Assembly (NCBI RefSeq): GCF_026151205.1
Contig: NC_087072.1
Span: 11,322,169 to 11,386,168 of the forward strand
Source of the DNA: Bolinopsis microptera
Taxonomy: Eukaryota; Ctenophora; Tentaculata; Lobata; Bolinopsidae
Length of the DNA: 64,000 nt
Direction of reading: 5' to 3'
Positions 13,301 to 23,623 of the stretch are shown here, piece by piece. Within the stretch, counting starts at the first letter, position 1, and each line of letters opens with the position of its first letter. Under the pieces are notes generated by a model, which was given only the letters and a program-made list of their open reading frames with translations, ran no database searches and had not been told where the DNA came from. The translations under genes were made by a program, and so were the position numbers.

Positions 13301-15059
13301 CTCAAGTTAGAAAGGGTTTTAAAGGACAGGTAAATAAATATAAAAGTCTATAGCGCAATTATCCATCAAGATTCAAGTTAAATATTGACGAAATACATAT
13401 AATGAATAATTTGATAAGCAAAAATGACGATGTTGATTTTACAAGGTGAAGATTGATGATACGGTCTTACATCAAATAACTACAGTAAAAAACTTTGTGG
13501 ACGAGTTAGCCAGAGTAGAAACATGCGAAATAGACGTTTTAAAGTTTCAAGCTAAAAAGGTAAATATATTCACAGTTCCGCTAATAATACCTTATTACAG
13601 TCCTAACAGGAAGAACTTTTATCATCCTAAACAAGTTATGAGCAAAATTAGTCTAATTTTTGCCGTGGATTAATGAACGTTTCAAATGTATTTTTGGGAT
13701 ATTAAGAGATAGGGTTACAACCTGGAGTAAACCAAAAATAATTCATACATTGCACATTCGTATCTAGGTAAGTAGGTATAAAGAAGTTGGTGTACGTATG
13801 TGCTCAGTGCTGTAGAGTGCAGATGTTAAGGAATGAATATCAAGAAATAAATAAATAAAAAGGAATTGTACCAATTAAAGATAAATGTTAGGTCGGTCAT
13901 AGACTGGAACCCAGTCATGATATGGTTATGACATGGTTTTGGCATGGTTATGACATGGTTATGACACGGTTATACCATTGGGAATCTTATCTATTCTATG
14001 ACAAAATTGTTAAACTCAAATTAATTTTTTACAGTAATATGTTCTCAGGGATTAAACATCGAACAGTACGGGAGAGACTTGGAGAGTTTGGCCAATGTTG
14101 ACGCTGCTGGTATGCTTCATCGTCTACCTCGTAGCCTAACGAACATCAAAACTCTTGAAGCGATAGCCAGTCTTCCTAGGTTTAATGGCACTATCTACGA
14201 GACTGAGCCCAGGTTACTAAAGTCGTATATGCAGCTCCATCTGGAAAAGCTACATCTTGATGATGCGGGGGCGACGTTTTATTATACTCTAACGTACCCA
14301 GTGCTAACAAGATCATCGCTGATCCCAACTTTCCGGGTGGAACAAACTGGGTTTATTGTTAACGGCCGTCATATGATGCTAGACTTGCCAAATCAGTTAG
14401 CACTCATTGATGGTCGTTACCATGAATATGATTGTGGGCAAAAGATATTCGATCTCTGTCGAATTAACACGACGACCATTAAGCCGTCGTGTCTGCAGGG
14501 ATCCTTGACTGATGAATTGTGTTCCACGATTCCCTCAGATTGTGGAGAGATGTGCAGCATCAACACAAGGAGTGGATTGTTGTTGACCACAAGTCATGCT
14601 ATCCATGCCTTTTTAGGTAGAGATAGCAAAGACAAACAGATGGTGACTGTTTCACCTGTCGCCATGTCTGCACATTTCCTACCGTGGGTGAATTACTCTT
14701 CCGTTGTTGTGATGGGAAATGGACGGGTGATTGAACCTCCGGTGGACCAGGACTACGAGTTCAACATACTGATAAACTCAGATTATGTTAACTACACAAC
14801 CCCCATCTTTAACAACGTGATTAGTGTTGATGAATCTGGATTGGAAGTATTGCAAGCGCAAATAGAGCAACATAAGAAAATGATAGCTAACATAACACTA
14901 CTCTATGAAACGGCAAAAACTGAAAGGAGTAATGATGGTGACTCTCTTTGGTCGAACTTATCGTTGTATCTGCATTTCGGACAAACAATATTTTTGCTCT
15001 ATTTACTGGCACAATTTATTAATTGTGTAAGAAATATGAAACTTGGATCCGTTGACTAA
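10385..15059 (+). CDS. F-type envelope/fusion glycoprotein-like gene with introns
   Basis: A spliced gene for a class I-type viral fusion glycoprotein relative (baculovirus F / errantivirus Env group). The ATG at 10385 opens an exon with a hydrophobic signal-peptide-like start (10385-10493). Further candidate exons are 10632-10769, 10852-10988, about 11034-11209, 11935-12047, 13253-13330, 13446-13559 and a long last exon of about 14035-15059. A dibasic furin-like site (RSVKKR) in 11935-12047 is followed by a small hydrophobic/helical stretch where F proteins have the fusion peptide. The 13446-13559 exon looks like a helical segment. The last exon has a dozen scattered cysteines, several N-glycosylation sequons and a C-terminal membrane segment followed by a short tail. 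The first junction (10493 to 10632) does not fit in phase as I read it, so the 5' half is uncertain. Introns are unexpected for a retroviral-type env copy. It lies between the DUF6589-like and helicase genes, all on the same strand. Confidence 0.65.
11600..11800. repeat. Dispersed repeat, inverted copy near 37050
   Basis: The block around 11640-11720 with TATGCCCAAATATGGGCATA and CTCATAACTCAG occurs again in inverted orientation at about 37050-37110. It lies in an intron of the F-like gene. Family and ends are unknown. Confidence 0.55.
12225..12600. repeat. GTCAATTGTCGGGGG repeat cluster with internal inversion
   Basis: C-rich copies (CGACAATTGACCCCC) at 12225-12300 are followed by G-rich reverse-complement copies up to 12600, together with a CCAGTGTAATTACATAGGGG block repeated three times. 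The arrangement is partly palindromic, as in a foldback element. It lies inside an intron of the F-like gene. Confidence 0.75.
12640..12985. repeat. ATTGTCATAT-type short tandem repeat
   Basis: Degenerate units of about 9-12 bases (ATTGTCATAT, ATCTTGTCAT and similar), plus a duplicated block of about 65 bp near 12650-12760. An apparent 67-residue frame here is repeat-derived. Intron of the F-like gene. Confidence 0.75.
13560..14034. repeat. Intron of F-like gene with 11-bp ATGACATGGTT repeat
   Basis: At about 13915-13975 there are several degenerate copies of an 11-bp unit (TTATGACATGG). Its reverse complement (CCATGTCATAA) makes up the cores of the foldback elements at 23.6-25.4 kb. The rest of the intron shows nothing recognisable. 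Confidence 0.65.
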
Positions 15060-15084
15060 TTTCAACAATCAACATGCTGTAAAC

Positions 15085-15782
15085 TACCTTAAGAACGACA
15101 AATTTAGTCTATCATAAATTTAGTCAAACTTTTGACTAAAATTGTTGAAAACCAAATTTCATTTGACTAAATTTTTCGGCGACTAATATTGAACTTGAAG
15201 TAGACCAACATTTTAGTAGAGTATATATGAATTAAATTTTATTGTGCTTACATTCTTTATCATATGTTTATGACAAACAGTTAAATATCGCTAACTGTAC
15301 ACAGGTCCCTACTGCGTGTAATAAGAAATTGTATGCTATGATATGTAACTAATTTATGTAATGTTGGCTCGTCGTTGGAATGTTCCCAGATCGAGAATAT
15401 TCCTCCTTACCAAAATAATGACGTATAGTGTAAGTACCAAAATACGGGCGTATAGTTACAGGATCAAGAGGTTAATAATTTGTCCATGTGACCGTTTGTC
15501 GCGCAGTGTGCAGGTGGGCCCATGGGAAATTTCTAATACATGTGTTCCGTTGTCTGTACTAGTTCACTATAAAGTATGACTTTAAATGGGAAATTGGAAA
15601 AAAAACTAAGTAATAATGTAAAATCAAATAAATGGAATGGAAAATGATCTCGAAAAGTCAAAAAATTCGACTAAAATTGTTGTAGACTAAAAATTTGCGA
15701 AATTTGTGCCCAAAATTATGGTAACTAAAATTATAGTAACCAAATTTATTGTGGCCCACCCAAATTTGTTGGCCCTAAGGTA
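15085..15782. mobile_element. Non-autonomous TA-flanked TIR element (pogo/Tigger-like MITE)
   Basis: Left end TACCTTAAGAACGACAAATTT and right end (reverse complement) TACCTTAGGGCCAACAAATTT form imperfect inverted repeats flanked by TA. The interior is rich in GACTAAAATT motifs in both orientations. The ends resemble those of the element at 49668-50938, which carries a pogo-type transposase fragment. It inserted 26 bp after the stop of the F-like gene. A 72-codon frame inside (15361-15579) is not convincing. Confidence 0.65.
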
Positions 15783-16086
15783 GCTATTGATTTTATATTG
15801 CTTATTCACTGTTTTATGACATAGACCGTTTCCCTTTCACATAATGTCATTGTAATTTTATATTCTTATATTTCAATTAACTAAGCTAATTTAACTGTTT
15901 GAAGAGATAAAAGTATATTAAATCAATATGAAAATTGTTGAATTGGTTAGTTACATGAATTTAGATAGCAAATGATATGATTTGATTACACAATATCGAT
16001 ATACAGAATAACATCGAGATGATCAAAATAATAATGACATTGATTATGATAATAACGCAATATACTAAATAGGGTGATATTACAAT

Positions 16087-19000
16087 ATGCAACCGGACAA
16101 ATGGCCATTCACAGTTGAAGGTAAGACTGTAGAAAAAACAAATTTACATCACTCTTAGTGATTGCTACGTCCTTGTCTCATATTCTTAACACAATCTTGA
16201 ACCGCATTTGAGTAATTAAATTTTTTAACTGTTTCAAAAACCGTCGCCTTTTCAGAATGCAAAGCAGACATAATGGGAGCTACGGGATACAGTATGACGG
16301 AGGACCAGGAAAGGGCCATCAGTGCCATTCTTAATGGGTTAGACGTGGTGGTATGCTTACCAACAGGAGCTGGAAAGTCGCTTATCTTCCAAGCCCTAGC
16401 GCTTAGTTGCAAGATAAGAAAACTTGACTATGTGGTCATCATCGTGACACCACTAAAATCTATCTCGTTTACTCATATACATAGTTTTAAAAAGGTTAGT
16501 ACCATAGGATTTACGTAGCGTTGAGATCCTAAGGCACAATTTTATAGGAGAGCAGAAAGCCATTAACCCTCTTCCTGTAACTACTACAAGTTAAGCACAA
16601 GGGTCATAATATGAAATAATGTTTCCACTTTTCAGTTGAACGTGGGCTGCTTAGATGCCAATACAGACTCTATCGAGTTATTTTCTTCCACTGAATATAA
16701 TGCTGTTGTAGCTAACCCGGAGGTGTTCTTCAGTCAGAAGGGGGAACAAGTTCGTAATATAAAAAAATACTTATTGATTTATTGAGTTACACTCCAATAA
16801 GGTCCTTGTTCTTGTATAATTAAAGGATATTGAAGTGAGCCCCTAAAATACCGTATTTGATTTCAAGTTAAAGATGAAAAATGTATCATCAGGTATTAAG
16901 AGAAATACAGGGAAGGTGCCGTTTATTTGTAATAGACGAGGCGCACTGCCTAAAGACATGGGGAGAAGGGGCAACAAAACGAGATAAACCCTTCAGAAAG
17001 CGATTTAAGGAATTGGCGAACGTCATAGCAAAATTAAAGGTTAACGTTATGCAATATTGATGTAAATAAATAGGGACATGAAACTTGGTATCCTTAAAAT
17101 ATCGTGATGTAGAATATTAACAACTGCTCCTTTATAAATGTCTTAATCATCTTTCAAAAATGTCGCAATGTATAATTGAATCCTTCGGCTTCCTGTAATT
17201 GGCTGGTTACACTTGTGTAACAATGTGGCTGTTGGAATAAGAGATTACGTGGTACACCCTGTGTGGTCTATGTAATTTCAAACTAATCACAAACAACGGC
17301 TAATTTAATCGATATTCCAATTAAAAAGGGTACAATTTCAGAATAGGCCGAGAATATTATGTATGTCCGCTACGATGCGAGAAGTTACGGATAAATGTAC
17401 CAGACAGAGTCTCGGGATTTCTTCTTTTTTGGAGATAAAGAGGAACCCCATAAACCCACGTATAAGCTTTATTAACGCCAAGGGAAAACTCAATGTTAAT
17501 AACCTTGCCCAAATGCTAGAGAAAGGAAAACAATGCCCGAGAATTCTCATATTTGAGAAAAGTTTAGTGGATTGTGGCCTTCTTTATCTCTCGATTAAAA
17601 AGGTATCTCGTGTTTGTAAAATTCCTGTAATGTATCACGAGTGCGCTGTTATCTATGTTTGCAACATAATTTTGGGCAAATGTTATTTTCCACTAGCAGT
17701 CGGTCAGTTGAAAAAAAGTGCGACTTTTTACAATAATTTCGTTCAATAGACCGTGTGCTTTTCAACACAGAACAGAATGCAATATAGTATTAAAAATAAA
17801 TACTATATAACTACAAAAAATAGGCTTTGAAGAGTGATAAGTTGACTATAAACCTTGTAACTTTTATGAAAAGATGTATGATACATGGTATATGCGACAG
17901 GCACTAGAAGAGAAGGGGCGCACAACAGCAGGTCTGGAAGTTTATCACTCACAGATACCAGCAAAAAAACAAGAGATGATTTCAAGAAGCTTAATGCTGG
18001 AGGACGGCGATGTAAGAATAGTCATAGCTACTAGCGCCTTGTCAATGGGTTTCGACGCTGTGGGTAAGCAATGTTAATTTAATGACTTGAACGATTTTTT
18101 TTAAATTTCGTCTGTGTCAACGGAGTTTGGATCTCCACGATCAGTTCCCTGATAAATGTAACTATAACATTCGTATTATATCAATATGTATACATAAGAT
18201 TGCGGACCAATATAAATAACGAATAAATTTTCAGGTATATGCTATGTTGTACACTTACAAATGCCTAGACGATTGGAAGACTTTGTCCAAATGACTGGTA
18301 GATGTGGTCGAAAAGACGGCATAAAAGCTATCTGCCTCCTGTTCATTGACATTAAACCCAAGGATCTAGAAGACTTCTGTAATGATTACAGGCTACAGAA
18401 TGAAGAATGCAGACATTCGAACTTGGTTAAACGTTTTACAGGTAATTTTGTGGCTTTCTTTAATCTTATGAGATTTTTAAAATATTGAATATTGTAGGGT
18501 CAGTGAATACTTGAGTTGGTACAAATACCAATATGCAATAACCAATGTACGAGCTGCCATTGCCCAGCCTCGTGGAATAGATTTTATATGCCAAATGCAA
18601 TACGAAGTGTGTCGATAAAATAATACTTTATATATCATTTATTCAGTTATTCCTATTATTTTATTATATTTAAAATTCACGAACTTCGCGGAGAAAATTA
18701 ACAAAGTTGTTAACTTTAAGACAGTGAAAACCAGAAAAGTGAAATACAAATTCGCATATCATCAGGAGTTGTGGTGGCGAACAACTTGACTGTTAATGAT
18801 ACATGCTGCGACATTTGTGGTCCTACCCAGGACGAAGTTTTGATAAATCTTATTTCCCTTGAGGAGGAGGGAAACGTCGCTCAATCTTTAGCAGGTAAGT
18901 TTAAGGCATATGTTTTCTAAAACGGAAGAAAGACTGATTGTTTTAGTTCCATCCAGTTTAACCCAGTTGTCAATCGACAAAAGATTTACGAATGTCACTA

Positions 19001-19349
19001 GAACCTGGTGTCCCTATGTAGACGGGATTATTTGTGAATTATTTTTATGACTATGATCATTTCCTTAGACAGACATCCGGTAACAACTGTCAAAAGGGAC
19101 AATTTTGAAAAAGCGTTGAAAGACCTCATGGATCAAATCAGCTTTGGATCAATGCCGTTTCTCGATAATGACTTGACAGAGGGTATTATCAAATTGATTG
19201 TACAGGAGTGCCACAAAATCTGCTGTCCACAAGATTTGGATGCCTTGGTGTCGGGGTTGAGTGAGTCAACTAAATTGGACATCATGGAAATCTTTTACGA
19301 TATTTTTAAATTGAAGAAGGTCGACGGGAGTTCTTATAACAGTCGCTAA
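16087..19349 (+). CDS. RecQ-like superfamily 2 DNA helicase, 9 exons
   Basis: Exons 16087-16120, 16256-16494, 16636-16749, 16893-17039, 17342-17602, 17874-18063, 18235-18441, 18766-18894 and 19069-19349 join in phase to about 533 codons with no stop. Motifs in order: Walker A PTGAGKS with an upstream MTEDQERAI Q-motif region, DEAH (FVIDEAHC), motif III MSATM, motif V region IVIATSALSMGFD, motif VI QMTGRCGRKDG, and a RecQ-type zinc cluster (ECRH then TCCDIC). The protein is expected to unwind DNA 3' to 5' using ATP. It ends soon after the zinc region without a recognisable HRDC domain, so it is shorter than cellular BLM/WRN types and similar to transposon- or lineage-expanded RecQ-like proteins. 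The start ATG has a donor 34 bp downstream. It is the third gene of the + strand cassette. Confidence 0.8.
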
Positions 19350-19790
19350 TACAGTTACTTTTAGTCTGGGCTGTAAGGGGAATCTGCTGGCAATGAACAT
19401 TCAAATTTCACACTAGAAGTTATCTTCGAACTACGGAGAAGTGTCTCCATAATTACATAATTATCAGTTAGCAAAATTGGATTCAGCAGTTGGCCACAAT
19501 AAGTTTTTTTCAATCAATTTTTTCGCTAAGAAATCCATTTGAACTTTCCGTGCCAACGAACCTTAAAAATCGACTCTTTCGTACATCACTGATAATCCCA
19601 ACGCATGCAATGACCGTATTCAATTCAAATTTAGAGATAATGTGTGTGGATTATTAGTATAATGATTGATGGCTCGTATGTCGCCTCTGCATTTGACATA
19701 ATATTAAAGATTAATTCATTGTTCTATATGTATTTGCGTTTATCATTATTTGAGAAATCGTGTTTAAATTCAGTTGATTATAATGCTATC
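19350..19790. other. Downstream flank of the helicase gene
   Basis: No coding signal. It should contain the 3' UTR of the helicase gene and, if the cassette is a mobile element, perhaps its right end. I could not recognise an inverted repeat because the left end is not available. Confidence 0.5.
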
Positions 19791-20152
19791 GGGGGGGGGG
19801 GGGGGGGGGACACGCACCCCCTTTTTCCGGCTATTGTGGTACTAACTGTTGAGAAATCACAGTACTAACTGTGTCTTGGTATATAACATAGGATACCCAC
19901 CCATAAACAGCTCATTAAACATTGGAAAATGGGCAAATTATACCCACTATTTAGTAGGGGTTGTGTTTTCAATGTAGTTCGAATTAGATAAAAAGTTAAA
20001 TATACAGGAAAAAAATTCTAAAAAACCCAAAAAAAAACTCTAAACCACGTTCCCAAAATTGAAATTTGTGGTAAAATGGGTTTTTTGGGGTTGGAAAATG
20101 TACCATATACTAACTGGAAGATATGACCCCCCCCCCCCCCCCCCCCCCCCCG
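19791..20152. mobile_element. MITE with G-run/C-run ends and 8-bp target duplication
   Basis: The element begins with about 19 G at 19791 and ends with about 25 C then G at 20152. Identical ATGCTATC copies flank it at 19783-19790 and 20153-20160. The interior has GGTACTAACTGT and short A-rich repeats. The 8-bp duplication suits a hAT-type transposase. A similar GGTACTAACTGTT motif occurs near 54056 next to a C-rich stretch. Confidence 0.7.
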
Positions 20153-20399
20153 ATGCTATCATGATTGCATAGAATAATGTACTGTGAATATGTTAGATTT
20201 CAGCATTACCAAGTATAATTAGTTCACAGTCCACGCCCTACCTACCAACCTGCTACACAACATGAAGGCTTTGATTTGCTTTTAATTTAAGAGCTATAAT
20301 GTGTATGAAAAAAATCAACTATAACAGGTTTAGATGTTTACCTGAATTCTGCATCGTTCGATAGCAACTCCATTTATACATCTAGTCAGCAAGCCATTA

Positions 20400-21450
20400 C
20401 TGTACGTGTATTCCACCAGTACTTGCGATCTTGGTTGCAGCTTTCACATGTTTTATGGGTCCAACTTTCGCAGTTAATGGCTTCTACCTTGCGAGTTCGT
20501 AGAAGGTAGACCATTTCTTGCTGTCACGGGCTAACTAAATGGCATAGGAACATTTAGGAGCGACCAAAGCAGCCTCATTCAGTGCTTTCTTCTTCGTCCT
20601 CTTCGTCAGTCCAAAGTAGTTGAGTAGAGCTGGTAAGTATGGTACCCAATCTCTACCGTAAAGAGCTGAGCTTTCCAAACGCACCTGTCGATGCCAGCTC
20701 TCTGTTGTACCGTACTTATTTACGCACGACTTGGTCACTGAAATTACTCTCGTCACCACAAGTCAGTTCAATCAGAACCACTTCTCTCTACGATGTCAGG
20801 TCTCTCGGATGTGTTGTAGATGTGTTGTAGAACTGGGCAGGTATCGTGTCCTCGTCCCAGATCAGCATCCAGTCTTTCGCCCTCTCGAACGGCATCTCCT
20901 TCCTCAACTTCAGCTTATCATAGCTCCCATCCTCCAACTTGAACCGTAACGATTATTTGTCGAAGGGCGTGGAAAATGCGGAATTGTACGTCTTGAGTTG
21001 GTCTAGCAAGGCTCCAGCTATGACACGCAGAACGTTGTCATGCCCCCAGTTGTATCTCTTGGAGTTTCTTGCTACACTACAGACACTAGACAGCCAGGAT
21101 CTGGTTGATGTTACACGTCTTCCAAAAGTTTCCTGTGCTCGAATAGTTTCACAGCTTCATATATTAGCAGGGGTATTAGCCACATCCTTTTGTCGAGTTT
21201 AGATGGAATTTAAGGAGAGCTGGGATCATCTTGTAGTTGTAGATGAGGTTGTTCCAATAAAGTCTAATTGCGTTGTGTCTCCCATGTCAAGAACCTGCCC
21301 TGTACTACCTTGTTCACCAGGGTGACTAGCATGTTTACATCTGAGTCCTCCTTGGTCTTTAGTTACTACTCCAAACAGCTCCTGGAAGTAGAGATCTCGC
21401 TCCCTAGCAGTCAGCTCCGTCGTATACGACCATTTTGAGCTGTTATTGTA
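20400..21450 (-). pseudogene. Decayed LINE-type C-terminal region
   Basis: Translating the - strand from about 21440 down to 20420 gives frame-broken stretches typical of the region after reverse transcriptase in LINE-like ORF2 proteins. One has WDEDTIPAQFYNTSTT; further on is VLIELTCGDESNFSDQVVRK, the 'ELT-P-E...RK..KY' type block, then a piece with Cys/His residues (SWTHKTCESCNQ). There are several stops and frameshifts. No reverse transcriptase core was found here. Orientation is opposite to the fragment at 22083. Confidence 0.5.
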
Positions 21451-22082
21451 GGCTTGTTATGTAAGGCTTCTATTCATTTAGTGTTATCACTGTTCTTTAA
21501 GGCGTGTCCCTTTGATACCTGAAGAGACTTGTATTAAACTAAATTGATAATTCATTGCGACTTTGATTCAAACTTTGATGAACCTATTAATTATATAGTA
21601 TTATGATTATTATATAGTGCAATGAGAGTTTCTACCTTTTTAACCCTGCACTAAGCTAAAATATATTAATTTAATCTGAAAATCACTTAAATTCTTACCT
21701 AACAATTGCAGTCTAGCCTGATTGCGACATCATTAGAAGAGAAAAATAATTGAAATCCAATTCAGCAACAGACAAGAAACCATACTTCCTGCAAATTTGG
21801 TAGTTGTAAAGTCATGTCAACCTAGGAAATTGTTTCAGAGTATTTCTCTGATTCTGTCGTGTTGATCATCATTTCACAATGCCTCAGCCATACTAAAACA
21901 AAACCTACGATTTAAAAGGGCTCCCATATGTTTGTTTTATGTGGGAAACATTGTAGAATACACACGCTACACACTATGGTTTCAGAGCGGATACTAATCT
22001 CATGCTGCAGTGTTAATAAGCATGAAAGTACAGAATTAGAAGGTAACAAAATCTTATCGACCACACAAATTCAGGTTATTAA

Positions 22083-22999
22083 ATGATAAAACAACTTCTT
22101 ATCTACTCCACCCCTAATGTCATAACTGATCACATATTATCTCACCACCTCCCTATATTTACAATATTTGACTGGGAAATTAGCAAGACCAAAAATATTC
22201 ACAAGCACACTCAATATTATGACTATTATAAATCAAACACTGATCAATTTGCTGAAGTCTTGGGTAACAAACTAGACAAGAGAAAGTGTGTCAAACAGTA
22301 TTATATATGTACATTTAATTAAATCAAGTGATGCAATACAAACTAGACAATGAACCAATTATAGATTTTACTAACTTTCATGATATCTTTAAAAACAGCA
22401 TTGACGAAACCTGCAAACTAGCTGTACCCAAAACCACTAAGCGCACTATCCAGAACAAACCCTGGATTTCTAGGGGGATTATAGCCTCAGTAAACCACTG
22501 CAATGGACTGTATGATAACTGGGCGAAAGTCAGGAAAGTTAAGTGTAAACAAGGCGAAACTGACACAAAAGGGGGCACATGCCTGTGTTCTATCTGCTGT
22601 AATAAAAGATACCATTATCATGATGACTACAAAGAATATAGAAAGGCTCTAAAAAATGTTCGTCAAAAGGCTGTATCTGAATATTATTCTGACAAGTTTC
22701 TTGAAACTCAGGGAAACTCCAAGAAAACCTGGGAACTGATAAATAAAATTCGTGGCAAACAGAAACGTGATATCAGACCTATATTTACCATTGACAATGA
22801 AAAGATAACTGATCGCAGAGTTATAGCTAATGAATTCAATAGTATTTTGTATTCCTAGCATCTAACCTTAATGCAGCCTACACAGAACTAGGAGAGATAC
22901 AAATAAATCAGCTTCCAAGTTTCTGTGACTTCTTACCTAAATCGAATACAGCTAATATATATCTACATGACTGCTCACCTGAGGAGGCTAATATAATGT
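22083..22999 (+). pseudogene. LINE ORF2 fragment (endonuclease end to RT linker)
   Basis: The 22083-22318 frame contains NVITDHILSHHLPIF, matching the end of the LINE endonuclease (usually SDHLPIF). After a short break, 22328-22858 continues with the linker typical of CR1/L2-like elements: KPWISRGI, a Cys-rich insert, YRKALKNVRQKA, YYSDKF and KKTWELINKIRGKQ. A one-base shift near 22856 leads to a further stretch (NLNAAYTELGEIQINQLPSF) ending near 22999. The catalytic reverse transcriptase core is absent. It is truncated at both ends. Confidence 0.75.
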
Positions 23000-23623
23000 A
23001 ACTTGCCCAAGCGATAATCATGTTATTGCATGACTCCTACGCTACATTTAGGCTGTGATTAAGAGGTAAATAGGGGTGTGATAACCTAAGACTAGGAGGG
23101 TACAAGATTACGGCCACGGTCCTTTTAAGTTTCAATTGTTTAATATTTAGCTGAAAATACGACTTAGACTCTTAGTAAGACTGGACTAAGACACTGATAA
23201 TAATTAAATACCGATTAAACGATTGGTATTGGTCAATATTTGGTTGTGATATTGTGATTATTGAAGTTAACACTCTTCCTTGGGGAGGAATAACATTAAG
23301 AAATACGTACTAGTGTACTGATACGAAAATCAGCTGGTTCATAAGATTAATGAAGAAGATTCGCATACAAGATTTAAAATAGAAGTAACAACGTATTGAA
23401 CGTAAGCGAAAGACAAAATGAACAAATGAGGATTTCGTCTTGAAACGAGCTATATATAGGGGTATAACGTAGCGCTCGACTCCAAATCAAATTCAAATAA
23501 AAATGCGCTCCGGCAGTTTCAACTCCCAGCAGCTGGGAGTTGGAAAATTGGGATTCCCGTTACTGTCGCTGTGAGAAGCCTTATTAAGTGCGCGGCGCGG
23601 CACAGTAACGCATCGCGCTACAA
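23000..23623. other. No gene seen
   Basis: AT-rich sequence with no coding signal. A small palindrome (CTCCCAGCAGCTGGGAG) lies near 23524, and the end is GC-richer (GCGCGGCGCGGC) before the foldback block. Confidence 0.5.
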
